From: Halobacterium jilantaiense
Lineage (GTDB): Archaea; Halobacteriota; Halobacteria; Halobacteriales; Halobacteriaceae
Assembly: GCF_900110535.1 (NCBI RefSeq)
Contig: NZ_FOJA01000001.1
Coordinates: 868,001-932,000, forward strand
DNA length: 64,000 bases
Direction: 5' to 3'
Part shown: positions 44,095-53,239 of the stretch, one piece after another
How positions within the stretch are numbered: the stretch's first letter is position 1
How the letters are laid out: the number at the start of each line of letters is the position of its first letter
Position numbers and translations under genes: made by a program
Notes under the pieces: generated by a model
The model's input: only the letters and a program-made list of their open reading frames with translations
Databases searched by the model: none
What the model was told of the DNA's origin: nothing

Positions 44095-44186
44095 TTCGTT
44101 GTGCCTGTGTCACAAACTCTCATTGACCACACTACACCCGTGGGGTCCCTGCGTACACTTTTCAGAGCGCGCTACGAGGGACGTGT

Positions 44187-45500
44187 ATGACTGCCAGACG
44201 GTTTCTCATCGTGTCGGCCGACGCCGCCCTCGCGACGGACCTCGCGTGGCAACTCCACCGCGAAGGCCACGACGTCAGACACTACGTCGAAGCGGACAGC
44301 GACCGGGACATCGGTGACGGGTTCGTCACACGGAGCGAGGACTGGCGTTCGGACGCCGACTGGGCGGACGTCGTCGTCTTCGACGATATCTGGGTCGGCG
44401 ACGAAGTCGGGACCGGCGCGCTCGCCGAGGAACTCCGCGAACAGGGAACGGCCGTCGTCGGCGGGACACCGAACACCGACCGCCTCGAGGAAGACCGCGG
44501 GTACGCCATGGACGTCCTCGAATCGCAGGGCGTGAACACCATCGACCACCGCGTGTTCACCGACTTCGGCGCGGCCATCGAGTTTGTCGAAGCGAACCCC
44601 GCTCCCTACGTCGTGAAGCCGCTCGGCGAAGTCCAGAACGTCAAACGGCTGCTGTACGTCGGCGACGAGGACGACGGCAGCGACGTCGTCGACGTCCTGC
44701 GCGCTTACGAGACGGCCTGGGGTCACCGCATGAAGGGGTTCCAGCTCCAGCGCAAGGTCGAGGGCGTCGAGGTGGCGGTCTGTGGCTTCTTCGACGGGAA
44801 CTCGTTCGTCGACCGGGTGAACTTCAACTTCGAGCACAAGAAACTGTTCCCGGGGAACGTCGGCCCGTCGACCGGCGAGATGGGGACGTCGATGTTCTGG
44901 GCGGGGCGCAACCGACTGTTCGCCGAGACGCTCGGCAAGCTCGAGGGGTGGCTCGCCGACGAGGGGTACGTCGGCAGCATCGACGTGAACTGCATCGTCA
45001 ACGACTCCGGCATCTACCCCCTGGAGTTCACGCCGCGGTTCGGCTACCCGACCATCGCGCTCCAGGAGGAATCCTTCGAGTCGCCGACCGGCGAGTTCTT
45101 CTACGACCTCGCACACGGCAACGACCCCGACCTCGACGTCCATCAGGGGTTCCAGGTCGCGGTGCGCGTCGTCCTCCCGCCGTTCCCGTTCGACGACGAG
45201 CAGACGTACGACGAGAACTCGCGGAACGCCGCCGTCGTCTTCGAGACGGACAGCCGCGAGGGCTACCACCTCGAGGACGCGAAGCGCGTCGACGGCCAGT
45301 GGCGGGCCGCCGGCGAGAGCGGGATGCCGCTGGTCGTCACCGGGAAGGGCGAGACGATGCAGGCCGCCCGCGAGCAGTGCTACGACTGCGTCGACGCGAT
45401 CACGATGCCGAACATGTACTACCGGGACGACATCGGGGAGCGCTGGGTCGGCGGTGACGGCGACCGCCTCCAGGCCTGGGGTTACCTCGGTCCGGCCTGA
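44187..45500 (+). CDS. PurD-like ATP-grasp protein
   Basis: 437 aa. Motifs of the ATP-grasp fold include PYVVKPLGEV (about 148-157), the hinge QLQRKVEGVEVAVCGFF, the GPSTGEMGTSMFW turn and the metal site YPLEFTPRFGYPTI. This is the pattern of glycinamide ribonucleotide synthetase. However the N-terminal domain is atypical (LIVSADAALATDLAWQL, WADVVVFDDIW) and lacks the usual Gly-rich PurD loop, so it may ligate another amine and acid. No purine genes are near. It is divergent from the truncated transporter gene. Confidence 0.65.
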   Translation: MTARRFLIVSADAALATDLAWQLHREGHDVRHYVEADSDRDIGDGFVTRSEDWRSDADWADVVVFDDIWVGDEVGTGALAEELREQGTAVVGGTPNTDRLEEDRGYAMDVLESQGVNTIDHRVFTDFGAAIEFVEANPAPYVVKPLGEVQNVKRLLYVGDEDDGSDVVDVLRAYETAWGHRMKGFQLQRKVEGVEVAVCGFFDGNSFVDRVNFNFEHKKLFPGNVGPSTGEMGTSMFWAGRNRLFAETLGKLEGWLADEGYVGSIDVNCIVNDSGIYPLEFTPRFGYPTIALQEESFESPTGEFFYDLAHGNDPDLDVHQGFQVAVRVVLPPFPFDDEQTYDENSRNAAVVFETDSREGYHLEDAKRVDGQWRAAGESGMPLVVTGKGETMQAAREQCYDCVDAITMPNMYYRDDIGERWVGGDGDRLQAWGYLGPA

Positions 45501-46657
45501 CCGCCCGCATTTTCGTCGCGCTCTCGGCCGCCGAGCCCGAGTTCCTCACGGAGCAGCCCGACCGCGTCCTCGACGCCCCCAGTGTTTGCCAGGTAACCGA
45601 CGCCGACGCCGACCTTCGCGGCCTTCGCGGCAGTTCCACGGACGACGCTCGGCCCGATCTGGGCGACGGCACCGTCCCCGACTGACACCAGCCAGCCGGG
45701 CGACTCGAAGGTGTAGCGCTGTCGCGGCCGGACGTCGCCGTCGCGGCGGTCCGCCACGAGGGACGCGACGTTCGCCGCGGCGACCCTCGCTTCCCGGACT
45801 GCGGTCTGCGCGCTCGCCGGGACGGCCGACCCCTCGGCGTCGACGACGCGCGCCGCATCACCCACGACGACCGTGTGGTCGTCTGCGGTAAGGTCCGCTC
45901 GCACCGACGGCCGCTCCCCGCCGAGGGCGTCCGGGCCCTGAATGCCGCCCGTCCACACGAACAGGTCGCTGGGAACCGACCCGTCGGCCGTCTCGACTGC
46001 GTCCCCGGTGGCGCTGGTGACCGTCACACCAGTCCGCACGTCCACGTTCTCCAGCAGCAGCTCCTCGCGGACCGCCTCCTGGAACTTCGGCGGGAAGGAC
46101 GGTGCCACCCGGTCGGCCTGCTCTAAGAGCACCACGTCCACGGAATCACCCGCGTCGGCGTCTCGCGCGAACGCCGCGAGCTCGCCGGCCGTCTGGACGC
46201 CAGAGAGACCCGCCCCGCCCACGACAGCGGTGCCGCCCGATTCGAGCACGCCCTCGAAGCGCGCCCGAATCGCTTCCGCGTCCGCCAGCCGCTTCACCGG
46301 GAACGAGTGCTCTTCCACGCCCGGGAGCCCGTAGTAGGCAGTCTCCGCGCCGAGACAGACCGCTGCCACGTCGTACTCGAGGCTGCGGCCGTCGGCGAAC
46401 TCCACGACGCAGTCGTTCTGGTCCACCTCGCTCACGCGACCCTGTTGAACGCGCGCCCGGTCGAAGATGTCGCGCAGCGGCACGCGAACGTCGTCCGCGA
46501 GCCCGGGTCGCCGTATCACGCGGTGGAGTTCGTGCTGGACGAGGTGGTAGTCGTGTTCGTCGACGACGACCAGGTCCACGTCCTCCGGGAGAGTGTCTTC
46601 CAGTCGACCGGCGACCACGATACCCGCGTAGCCAGCGCCGAGCACGACGACTCGCAT
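45482..46657 (-). CDS. Type II NADH dehydrogenase-like FAD/NAD(P) oxidoreductase
   Basis: 391 aa. FAD-binding VVVLGAGYAGIVVAGRL (residues 2-18), an NAD(P)-binding GTAVVGGAGLSGVQTAGELA (about 142-161), and FAD contact TVVVGDAARV. In haloarchaea with no proton-pumping NADH input module these membrane-associated enzymes can pass electrons from NADH to menaquinone. A role as sulfide:quinone oxidoreductase relative is possible but the catalytic Cys pair is missing. It converges with the ATP-grasp gene and overlaps it by 19 bases. Confidence 0.8.
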   Translation of the reverse strand: MRVVVLGAGYAGIVVAGRLEDTLPEDVDLVVVDEHDYHLVQHELHRVIRRPGLADDVRVPLRDIFDRARVQQGRVSEVDQNDCVVEFADGRSLEYDVAAVCLGAETAYYGLPGVEEHSFPVKRLADAEAIRARFEGVLESGGTAVVGGAGLSGVQTAGELAAFARDADAGDSVDVVLLEQADRVAPSFPPKFQEAVREELLLENVDVRTGVTVTSATGDAVETADGSVPSDLFVWTGGIQGPDALGGERPSVRADLTADDHTVVVGDAARVVDAEGSAVPASAQTAVREARVAAANVASLVADRRDGDVRPRQRYTFESPGWLVSVGDGAVAQIGPSVVRGTAAKAAKVGVGVGYLANTGGVEDAVGLLREELGLGGRERDENAGGQAGPR

Positions 46658-46712
46658 ACCCCCGTCTTGGGACGGACGAGGGAAAACCGTATGCCCGGCG
46701 GCGAGACCGACG

Positions 46713-47684
46713 TCAGAAGATGGCGTCGTCGACGACGTGGGCGGGGCCGCCGACCTCCCAGACGTCGGTGTCGACCCCGCAGTCCGCGATGGTCGCCTCG
46801 ACCTCGTCGGCGTGCTCGGCTCGCGTGTTCACGTAGACGGTCGCGCCGGTGTCCGTCGAGAAGTACGCGGGCACGCCGTCCTCGCGGAGGTCGCGGACGG
46901 CCTCGAAGATTTCGAGGGTCTCGGGCTGCCAGTACACCCACCCCGAGGGACCAGTCATCGTGGTCGCGGCAAGCGACAGCGAGTCGTGTTCCGCCGTCTC
47001 GAACGTGCGCTCGAAGTCGCCCTCGCGGAGCGAGTCACGCACCACGCCGAGCTGGTGGTGAATGTGCGCCAGCCGGGCCTCGAACATGTGGCTGTCTTCG
47101 GCCTCGTCGTGGGCGGCCTGCGTCTCCTTGTACGCCGGTACCTTCCCGATGACGATGCGGAGGTCGTCCGCGAGGTCGTCGTCTACGTCGAGGCGCTCGC
47201 TCCGGCAGTCCTCGTCGTTCATTCCCGCGTGGAGGTCCGAGAAGCCGCCCGTGACCGCGCGCGCCGCCGACGCCGACCCGCGGCGCGCGATGGCCGACAC
47301 GTCCGGCAGCGTGAGGTCGAGGTCGAGCGCCTCGACGCACGCCAGCGCCGCCGCCGCGAACCCGGACGCCGACGACCCGAGGCCGATGTTCGTCTGGAAG
47401 TTGTTCTCGCTCTCCAGACGGACGCGGTGGTCGACGCCCGCGCGCCGCCGGGCCTCGTCGACGACGGACCGGATGCGGTCAGCCCCGCTCCCGTCGACCG
47501 TCTCGCCGTCCACGACGTACACGTCCTCCTCGCGGTCCGGGTCGAACGCGGCCGTCGTCGTCGTGTTCGACGGCGCGGTGCAGACGCTGATGGAGTCGTG
47601 GTACGGGAACCGGAGGTCGTGGTCCCGCATCCCGTGGTACTTCACCAGTCCCTGAATCGGGTGCGCTCGAGCGGTCGCTTTCAT
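46713..47684 (-). CDS. mvaD: Phosphomevalonate decarboxylase (MvaD family)
   Basis: 323 aa from the ATG at 47684 (MKATARAHPIQGLVKYHG). GHMP-like: ATP loop FQTNIGLGSSASGFAAAAL, GGFSDLHAGMND and a late VNTRAEHADEVE. In Haloferax, the homologue decarboxylates mevalonate phosphate to isopentenyl phosphate in the altered archaeal mevalonate pathway (established knowledge), so the same reaction is expected here. It supplies isoprenoids for ether lipids, including the substrate used by the prenyltransferase encoded at 28887-29726. Confidence 0.88.
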   Translation of the reverse strand: MKATARAHPIQGLVKYHGMRDHDLRFPYHDSISVCTAPSNTTTTAAFDPDREEDVYVVDGETVDGSGADRIRSVVDEARRRAGVDHRVRLESENNFQTNIGLGSSASGFAAAALACVEALDLDLTLPDVSAIARRGSASAARAVTGGFSDLHAGMNDEDCRSERLDVDDDLADDLRIVIGKVPAYKETQAAHDEAEDSHMFEARLAHIHHQLGVVRDSLREGDFERTFETAEHDSLSLAATTMTGPSGWVYWQPETLEIFEAVRDLREDGVPAYFSTDTGATVYVNTRAEHADEVEATIADCGVDTDVWEVGGPAHVVDDAIF

Positions 47685-47818
47685 ACCACGTAGCCGGATT
47701 GTCGCGCGCATAAACGTCCCGGAAGCCGGCCAGCGCGCCCGCCCGCCGGACGACGCCCCGTACTCGAACGTTCGCCCGCTTCCGGTACAGCGAAGGGCGG
47801 CGGCGCACAGGCGACAGT

Positions 47819-48502
47819 ATGGGCACACGTCTGGAGTCGGGGGAAGCGCAGGCCGTAGAGGTAATCGACCGCCTCTCCGAGGCGTATCCGGAGCCGGAGA
47901 TCTCGCTGACGTTCTCGAACCGGATGGAACTGCTCGTCGCCGTAATCCTCTCCGCACAGTGCACGGACGAGCGCGTGAACAAGGAGACCGAACACCTCTT
48001 CGAGACGTACGAGACCGTCGAAGACTACGCGAACGCCGACGAGGAGGAACTCGCGGAGGACCTGAACTCCATCACGTACTACAACAGCAAGGCGGGCTAC
48101 ATCAAGAGCGCCGCGCAGGCCATCCGCGACGAGCACGACGGCGAGGTCCCGGACACGATGAGCGAGCTGACCGACCTCTCCGGCGTCGGCCGGAAGACGG
48201 CGAACGTCGTCCTCCAGCACGGCCACGACATCACGGAAGGCATCGTCGTCGACACGCACGTCCAGCGGCTCTCGCGGCGGCTCGGCATCACCGAGGAGGA
48301 GCGGCCGGAGGCCATCGAGGAGGACCTGATGCCGGTGGTGCCCCGCGAACACTGGAAGAACTACACGCACTGGCTCATCGCGCACGGCCGAGAGACGTGT
48401 ACGGCGCGGAACCCCGACTGCGCGGACTGCGTCCTCTCGGACATCTGTCCGTCCTCGAAGGCGGACAGCGACGTGGACCTCGCGGACGGCAGCGAGTGGT
48501 AA
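47819..48502 (+). CDS. nth: Endonuclease III (DNA glycosylase/AP lyase)
   Basis: 227 aa. Helix-hairpin-helix LSGVGRKTANVVLQHG followed by the catalytic Asp in IVVDTHVQRLSRRLG, and the Fe-S cluster C-terminus CTARNPDCADCVLSDIC with four Cys. It removes oxidised pyrimidines in base excision repair. It begins 134 bases after the divergent mvaD start. Confidence 0.95.
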   Translation: MGTRLESGEAQAVEVIDRLSEAYPEPEISLTFSNRMELLVAVILSAQCTDERVNKETEHLFETYETVEDYANADEEELAEDLNSITYYNSKAGYIKSAAQAIRDEHDGEVPDTMSELTDLSGVGRKTANVVLQHGHDITEGIVVDTHVQRLSRRLGITEEERPEAIEEDLMPVVPREHWKNYTHWLIAHGRETCTARNPDCADCVLSDICPSSKADSDVDLADGSEW

Positions 48503-48581
48503 CACCGTTCCGTCCGGCGGTAAGTCGACGTTTGTCCCCGGTTCACCGGGGATGAAACCGCGATTTTAGCTTCACGAGACG

Positions 48582-48587
48582 TTTTAC
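48582..48587 (+). promoter_or_regulatory. TATA box of the wHTH membrane regulator gene
   Basis: TTTTAC lies 25-30 bases before the ATG at 48612. Confidence 0.45.
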
Positions 48588-48611
48588 TGGAGGGGGACGA
48601 ATCCCCAGTCG

Positions 48612-49307
48612 ATGACAGCGAACCGTCTACTCCCGGGCGGGTCGTCCGTGGAGCGCGGCGAGGGCTCGGAGGTCGTGAGCATCCGGGAGGACGCCGCCGA
48701 CGAGGTCTTCGAGGCGCTGTCCTCGGGGACCGCCCGCGAGATTCTCGCGGCGCTCTACGAGGACCCCGATACGGCGTCGAGCGTCGCCGACCGCGTCGAC
48801 ACGTCCCTGCAGAACGCGAGCTACCACATCGAGAAGCTCGTCGACGCGGACCTGGTAGAGGTCGCGGACACGTGGTACTCCGAGCAGGGCCGGGAGATGA
48901 AGGTGTACGCGCCAGCGAGCGACTCGCTGGTGCTGTTCGCGTCCGACGAGTCGTCGGCCCCTGCGCTCAAAGACCGGCTGCTGCGGCTGCTCGGCGTGGT
49001 CGGCATCCTCGGCGCGGCGAGCTTCGTGGTCCAGCGGCTGGTCGGCGGCCAGGCGTCCGACGGACAGGCCGCCACCACCGGGGGAGGTGAGGGCGGTGGA
49101 TTCCAGCTCGCCTCCAAGGAAAGCGTCGACGCAAATACGACGGCCCAGCAGACGGTGGAAAAGGCTGCAGATTCGGAGGCCACCGACTTCGTCGCGGAGG
49201 CAGCCGACGCCGTCGCGGGTGGCGTCCCACCGGGCCTGCTGTTCTTCGCTGGCGGCCTGCTGATGCTGGCTGTCGTCCTCGGATTCTCTTGGTACCGCGG
49301 CCGCTAA
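48612..49307 (+). CDS. ArsR-type winged-helix protein with membrane anchor
   Basis: 231 aa. Residues 35-105 form a winged helix (EVFEALSSGTAREILAAL, ASSVADRVDTSLQNASYHI, HIEKLVDADLVEV with a wing WYSEQGREMKVY). A hydrophobic segment at about 135-150 and a C-terminal membrane span (PPGLLFFAGGLLMLAVVLGFSW, in part) follow. Membrane-tethered transcription factors of this build are common in haloarchaea. The last 4 bases overlap the stop of the convergent membrane gene. Confidence 0.8.
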   Translation: MTANRLLPGGSSVERGEGSEVVSIREDAADEVFEALSSGTAREILAALYEDPDTASSVADRVDTSLQNASYHIEKLVDADLVEVADTWYSEQGREMKVYAPASDSLVLFASDESSAPALKDRLLRLLGVVGILGAASFVVQRLVGGQASDGQAATTGGGEGGGFQLASKESVDANTTAQQTVEKAADSEATDFVAEAADAVAGGVPPGLLFFAGGLLMLAVVLGFSWYRGR

Positions 49308-49792
49308 ATCGGAATCTCGTTGTACCGCATCGCGTACCGGACGACGCCGAGCACCCACGCGACGAGCCAGCAGCCGACGTACCCGACGACGCCGCCGCGC
49401 AGCCGCATCCGCCAAGCGCCCATGTTCTCGTGAATCTCGTCGATTTCGATGTCCCGGTCCGGGTCGTTGTAGAGGTTGTACTCGCGCTTCGCGCGGAGGA
49501 TTGGGACGATGCCCGTGAGCGCGAACGCGAGGAACGCGTACGCCTGCACGCCGAAGAAAGCGTGGAGAGCAGCGAACCCGCCGAGCTGGTCGAACAGCCG
49601 GGGAATCATCCAGACGGCGACGGGCACCGTGTTGAGTGTGAGGCCGACGAAGATGTACGAGAGGTGGTGGCGGAGCACGCCCCACGTCACCGGTTCGGCG
49701 TCGATGATGATCCACGCGCCGTAGATGTAGAAGGGGAAACTCAGCGTGACGAGCAACCCGGCGACGGTGGCGACCGCCACGTCCTCGACCAT
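49304..49792 (-). CDS. Membrane protein with conserved histidines, bc-complex neighbourhood
   Basis: 162 aa from the ATG at 49792. Four hydrophobic spans: 5-25, 38-60, 75-98, 130-150. His residues occur at the membrane boundary (VLRHHLSYIF, FAALHAFFG), so heme binding is conceivable. It lies upstream of the bc-like cluster and is divergent from the lipoprotein gene. I believe that this family is restricted to haloarchaea and found with the pet genes, but the number of the DUF cannot be checked. Confidence 0.7.
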   Translation of the reverse strand: MVEDVAVATVAGLLVTLSFPFYIYGAWIIIDAEPVTWGVLRHHLSYIFVGLTLNTVPVAVWMIPRLFDQLGGFAALHAFFGVQAYAFLAFALTGIVPILRAKREYNLYNDPDRDIEIDEIHENMGAWRMRLRGGVVGYVGCWLVAWVLGVVRYAMRYNEIPI

Positions 49793-49848
49793 GTGTGGTC
49801 CTTCGGCCGACGGGACAAAACCGGTTCGACTCGCGGCCCACAAGACGT

Positions 49849-50316
49849 ATGCCGAATCTGGGGGAACGGCCGAACATGTCCCCGAGGCGCGTGCTGCTGG
49901 TCGCCCTCCTCGTCGCGGTCGCCGGCTGCACCGGTGATGGTCCGTCCGGTGGCGTCGGCGACGACACGACTACAACGACGGCCGCTGCCACGACCGCGCC
50001 GACGACCGGTGAGACAATCGAACCGCACACAGCACACGGAACGTCGCACACCAGTCGCCACCTCACCGTGCAAGCGTGGCACGACGCCGAGAACGTCACC
50101 GTCACGCTCGCACCCGAGGGAGACACCGAGCAGTTCGCTGTTCGGGCGGGCGAGGAGCGCTCGTTCACCAGAAGTATTCACGAGCGCGGGCACGGCGTGC
50201 ACGTCGTCGTCGAACGGGACGGCGAAGTCGTGTACGAGGCCTCCGTCCTGGCCTACCAGTACCACCGGGTGACTGTCCGCGAGAACGAGACGAGCGTCAC
50301 GAAGGCAGTCACGTAG
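49849..50316 (+). CDS. Small lipoprotein
   Basis: 155 aa from the ATG at 49849 or 146 aa from the ATG at 49876 (MSPRRVLLVALLV), which is the better lipoprotein start. The lipobox is VAGCTGDG. After a Thr-rich spacer comes a small beta domain (LTVQAWHDAENVTVTLAPEG, VVVERDGEVVYEASVLAYQY in parts). It is similar in plan to 41918-42361. It precedes the acidic membrane protein of the respiratory block by 44 bases. Confidence 0.7.
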   Translation: MPNLGERPNMSPRRVLLVALLVAVAGCTGDGPSGGVGDDTTTTTAAATTAPTTGETIEPHTAHGTSHTSRHLTVQAWHDAENVTVTLAPEGDTEQFAVRAGEERSFTRSIHERGHGVHVVVERDGEVVYEASVLAYQYHRVTVRENETSVTKAVT

Positions 50317-50360
50317 GTCGGTCGGAAGCGTTTACACGCTCGGACCGCAACCCTCAGGGG

Positions 50361-51272
50361 ATGACGGACTCCAGCGCCGGCGGAGACGAGTCCGAGCCGT
50401 CGGGTGACGACACCCCGCCGGACGGACGCGAGCCGGACCCGGAGCGAGCGCAAGTAACCCCGAGCGAGGTCGCGGCGGACGTCGACGAGGAGTACGACTT
50501 CGAGGAGTTCGGCCCCGGACAGATGGCCGATATGACCGCCGAGGAGTGGGAGGCGGCCTTCGACCCGGACACCTGGATTACAGGGGCAGACCTCCTCGAC
50601 CGCGTGGAAGCCGACCTCAGGCACCGCGTCGCCACGCGCGACGTGTTCGCCGTCGTCGAGCGCGACAGCATCGACGGCGAACCGGTCGTACTCGCGTACT
50701 CCGACGAGGGGTACGGCGTCGTCTACGACGACGGCACCGTCGAGGGGTCGGGGACGGTGCTTCGGGACGTGAAACCGACTGTCGCGCTCTGCTCGATGGA
50801 CGACTACGACGTTCCCGAACCGCCGGAAGGGGCCGGCCTCCCGGACCCTCGAGAGATACCCGAGGGCAGCGGCGGCTTCGGAACGTCGCTGCTGAAGTAC
50901 GTCGGCATCGCTCAGCTGGTGGCCGGCGTCCTGCTGTTCTTCGCGCCGTTCGTCTACGACCCCATCGTGCGCGGCTGCCCGTCCGTCCCGGACTCGGCCG
51001 CACACGCCTGTTCAGTCGCGGGGACGACACTGACGCTCCACCCGCTCGGTGACTCCGCAGTCATCGCCGCCATCGCCGGCGTCGGATTCGTCGCCTTCGG
51101 CGTGTTCATGCTCACACTCGTCGCGAACGCGCGCCTCTCGGACCGCTTCCGGGCCGAAGAGTTCCGGAACCGCCTCCGCTCGGCGGGCGTCGGTGGCGGA
51201 GAGCGGCCGCCGTTCGTCCCCGAGACCGACGGCTACGACGAGAGTGCGGAACCGGGCGAAGAAGCCCCGTAA
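50361..51272 (+). CDS. Acidic protein with two C-terminal membrane spans, bc-complex neighbourhood
   Basis: 303 aa from the ATG at 50361. A long acidic cytoplasmic part (residues 1-170) that includes a small beta domain (DVFAVVERDSIDGEPVVLAY, GVVYDDGTVEGSGTV), then spans at about 185-202 and 233-253, with a two-Cys loop (RGCPSVPDSAAHACSV) between them on the outside. It precedes the halocyanin gene by 75 bases. A subunit or assembly factor of the halocyanin-linked complex is inferred from position. Confidence 0.65.
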   Translation: MTDSSAGGDESEPSGDDTPPDGREPDPERAQVTPSEVAADVDEEYDFEEFGPGQMADMTAEEWEAAFDPDTWITGADLLDRVEADLRHRVATRDVFAVVERDSIDGEPVVLAYSDEGYGVVYDDGTVEGSGTVLRDVKPTVALCSMDDYDVPEPPEGAGLPDPREIPEGSGGFGTSLLKYVGIAQLVAGVLLFFAPFVYDPIVRGCPSVPDSAAHACSVAGTTLTLHPLGDSAVIAAIAGVGFVAFGVFMLTLVANARLSDRFRAEEFRNRLRSAGVGGGERPPFVPETDGYDESAEPGEEAP

Positions 51273-51315
51273 GCCGCCGATACTGGCCTCGTAGCGGCAC
51301 CGGGCCATCGGTGGG

Positions 51316-51321
51316 TTTATG
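51316..51321 (+). promoter_or_regulatory. TATA box of the halocyanin-bc operon
   Basis: TTTATG 27-32 bases before the halocyanin ATG at 51348, giving a nearly leaderless polycistronic mRNA through 54816. Confidence 0.5.
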
Positions 51322-51347
51322 CGTTTCCCATCCTGATTCTGGAGTGT

Positions 51348-52019
51348 ATGAAGAGGCGGGACTTTCTGAAAATCGCGACCGGTTCGGCTGGCGGTGCCGC
51401 GGCCGTCGGAGCAGCCGGTGCGCAGTCGTCTCCGTCCTCGTCAGCCGTCCTGCAACAGGAGGGTAACAACTCCACAGCCAACGGCACGACGACGGGCAAC
51501 GGCACAGAGGGCAACAGCACGGCCACGTCCGGTGGCGGCGGTGGCGGCACCACCAAGACCGTCGCAGTCGGACCCAATGGTCAGAACGTATTCGAACCGG
51601 CCACCGTCTACGTCGCGCCCGGTGACACCGTCAAGTGGGTGTGGGAAGGAGAAGGCCACAACGTCCACGCGACCGGTGTCCCGGACGAAGCCGACTGGAG
51701 CGTGCAGACGGAGATCGTCTCACCGCCGTTCGAGTACGAGTACACGTTCGACGGGCCGACCGGCGAGTACAACTACGTCTGTGACCCCCACGCCTCCGTC
51801 GGCATGGAGGGCACCGTCGTCGTCAACGAGTCCGGCGCTCCGCCGGAGGGCGAAGGCGGTGGTGGCGAGTCGCGGACACCCCACGAGATGGGCGTGCCGT
51901 TCCAGGCCCACTTCGTCGGTATCGCCACCATTCTCATGATGATCGTGAGTCTGGTGTACACGTTCTTCGTGTTGAAGTACGGCGAGTCGCGCCACGCCAG
52001 CGCACCGAACAAAGAATAA
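51348..52019 (+). CDS. Membrane-anchored halocyanin (blue copper protein)
   Basis: 223 aa. Tat signal MKRRDFLKIATGSAGG. A Gly/Thr/Asn-rich spacer precedes the cupredoxin domain (about 70-165): the copper ligands are His in GHNVHATG, Cys and His in YVCDPHAS and Met in VGMEG. A C-terminal membrane span (about 188-208) fixes it to the outside face. It accepts electrons from the Rieske/cytochrome b complex in place of soluble cytochrome c. The stop codon shares its last base with the start of the next gene (TAATG). Confidence 0.92.
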   Translation: MKRRDFLKIATGSAGGAAAVGAAGAQSSPSSSAVLQQEGNNSTANGTTTGNGTEGNSTATSGGGGGGTTKTVAVGPNGQNVFEPATVYVAPGDTVKWVWEGEGHNVHATGVPDEADWSVQTEIVSPPFEYEYTFDGPTGEYNYVCDPHASVGMEGTVVVNESGAPPEGEGGGGESRTPHEMGVPFQAHFVGIATILMMIVSLVYTFFVLKYGESRHASAPNKE

Positions 52020-52405
52020 TGTCATCCAAAGGCTCCAACTACGGCGACATCCACCGGTACGAACCCGCCAACGAGAGCACCGCGGCGATGATCACCATCG
52101 TCTTGCTCACCATCGTCGAGGTGGTGTTCGTCGCGCTGTTCACGTGGGGACTCGTCACCGGCCTCGGCACCGACCCGGTCGGCAACATGTACCTCGGGTT
52201 CCTGCTCGCGGCCATCTTCATCGACCTCTCGTTCATCCTCATGCTGTACCGCAAGGAGTTCCTCCCGGACGTGATGATCGTGAAGAAGCGCCGCCGGAAG
52301 TGGGAGGACCTCTACATCCGTGAGGACCAGGCCGACGGGACGTCGATGGTCGGGGACACGGTCGAACAGTTCAAGAAGGCGGTCTACCCGTACATGAGGA
52401 AATAA
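52019..52405 (+). CDS. Small two-span subunit of the halocyanin-bc complex
   Basis: 128 aa. Two hydrophobic segments, 24-46 and 55-75 (TIVLLTIVEVVFVALFTW, MYLGFLLAAIFIDLSFIL), then a basic cytoplasmic tail (VKKRRRKWEDLYIRED). It lies between the halocyanin and Rieske genes with a 1-base overlap and a 4-base gap, so it should be an obligate subunit. No known catalytic motif. Confidence 0.75.
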   Translation: MSSKGSNYGDIHRYEPANESTAAMITIVLLTIVEVVFVALFTWGLVTGLGTDPVGNMYLGFLLAAIFIDLSFILMLYRKEFLPDVMIVKKRRRKWEDLYIREDQADGTSMVGDTVEQFKKAVYPYMRK

Positions 52406-52409
52406 CACT

Positions 52410-53237
52410 ATGTCAGATAAGTACCCAGAGAGCTCGGGGCGTCGCCGGTTCGTGAAGGGTGTCGTGGGGAGTGCGACCCTCGCCGGCGCCGGCACGGCCG
52501 GTGTCGCGGCCCTCGACAGTGTCACGAACCCGAGCGGTGCCGGCGGTGGCCCGGTCGAGTACTACGCCGTGGAGAACGTCGCGGGTCCGGCACCGAGAGG
52601 GATGCCGATGGTCCCGCTCGAAATCGACGACGAGGGGTTCGTTCGCGGTATCTACCCCGAAGTCCAGAAAGTCGAACAGAAGGGCGAGACCGTCGAGGTC
52701 GCCCGCGAGGAAATCGGCGGCATCGAGTACAGCCCCGACTGGTTCCAGTACTGCGGCGTGCAGGGCTACGAGGGAGTCGACCCGGGCTACGACGGTGACA
52801 ACTACTTCCGGTACTCGAACACGGGCTACGATTGGCAGCCGACCTCGGGCCGTGTCAACGTCGAGGACTTCCAGGACTACGACACCTGGGAGAACGACTA
52901 CGGCGACGCCGGCATCGGGAAGCCTGCGAAGGCGACGTGGCGCTCCCAGAACACGGAGAACACGATGCCGATTCAGATTATCCGTAGTTCCATCATCGAG
53001 GACAAAATCGAGTCCGAGAGCGGCGAGGTTGTCGACTGGCTGGACGCCGCCACGCAGGACGGCTTCATGGCCATCCTGAACAAGTGCACGCACTTCTGCT
53101 GTGCGCCGAGCGGCTTCCGGACGTCCAGTTACGGCGGAGCCGATGACAAGATCTACTGTCAGTGCCACCAGTCGATCTACGACCCGTACAGCATCGTGAA
53201 AAAGAGCTTCGTCGCGTTCGCGCGGCCGGAGAACTGA
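52410..53237 (+). CDS. petA: Rieske iron-sulfur protein
   Basis: 275 aa. A Tat-like start (SSGRRRFVKGVVG) with a following hydrophobic helix anchors it. The 2Fe-2S ligands are Cys and His in KCTHFCC (about 225-231) and CQCHQS (about 250-255). The large insert before them (about 60-200) is rich in Tyr and acidic residues. It moves electrons from quinol on cytochrome b to halocyanin. Four bases after the previous gene and two bases before petB. Confidence 0.93.
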   Translation: MSDKYPESSGRRRFVKGVVGSATLAGAGTAGVAALDSVTNPSGAGGGPVEYYAVENVAGPAPRGMPMVPLEIDDEGFVRGIYPEVQKVEQKGETVEVAREEIGGIEYSPDWFQYCGVQGYEGVDPGYDGDNYFRYSNTGYDWQPTSGRVNVEDFQDYDTWENDYGDAGIGKPAKATWRSQNTENTMPIQIIRSSIIEDKIESESGEVVDWLDAATQDGFMAILNKCTHFCCAPSGFRTSSYGGADDKIYCQCHQSIYDPYSIVKKSFVAFARPEN

Positions 53238-53239
53238 CA

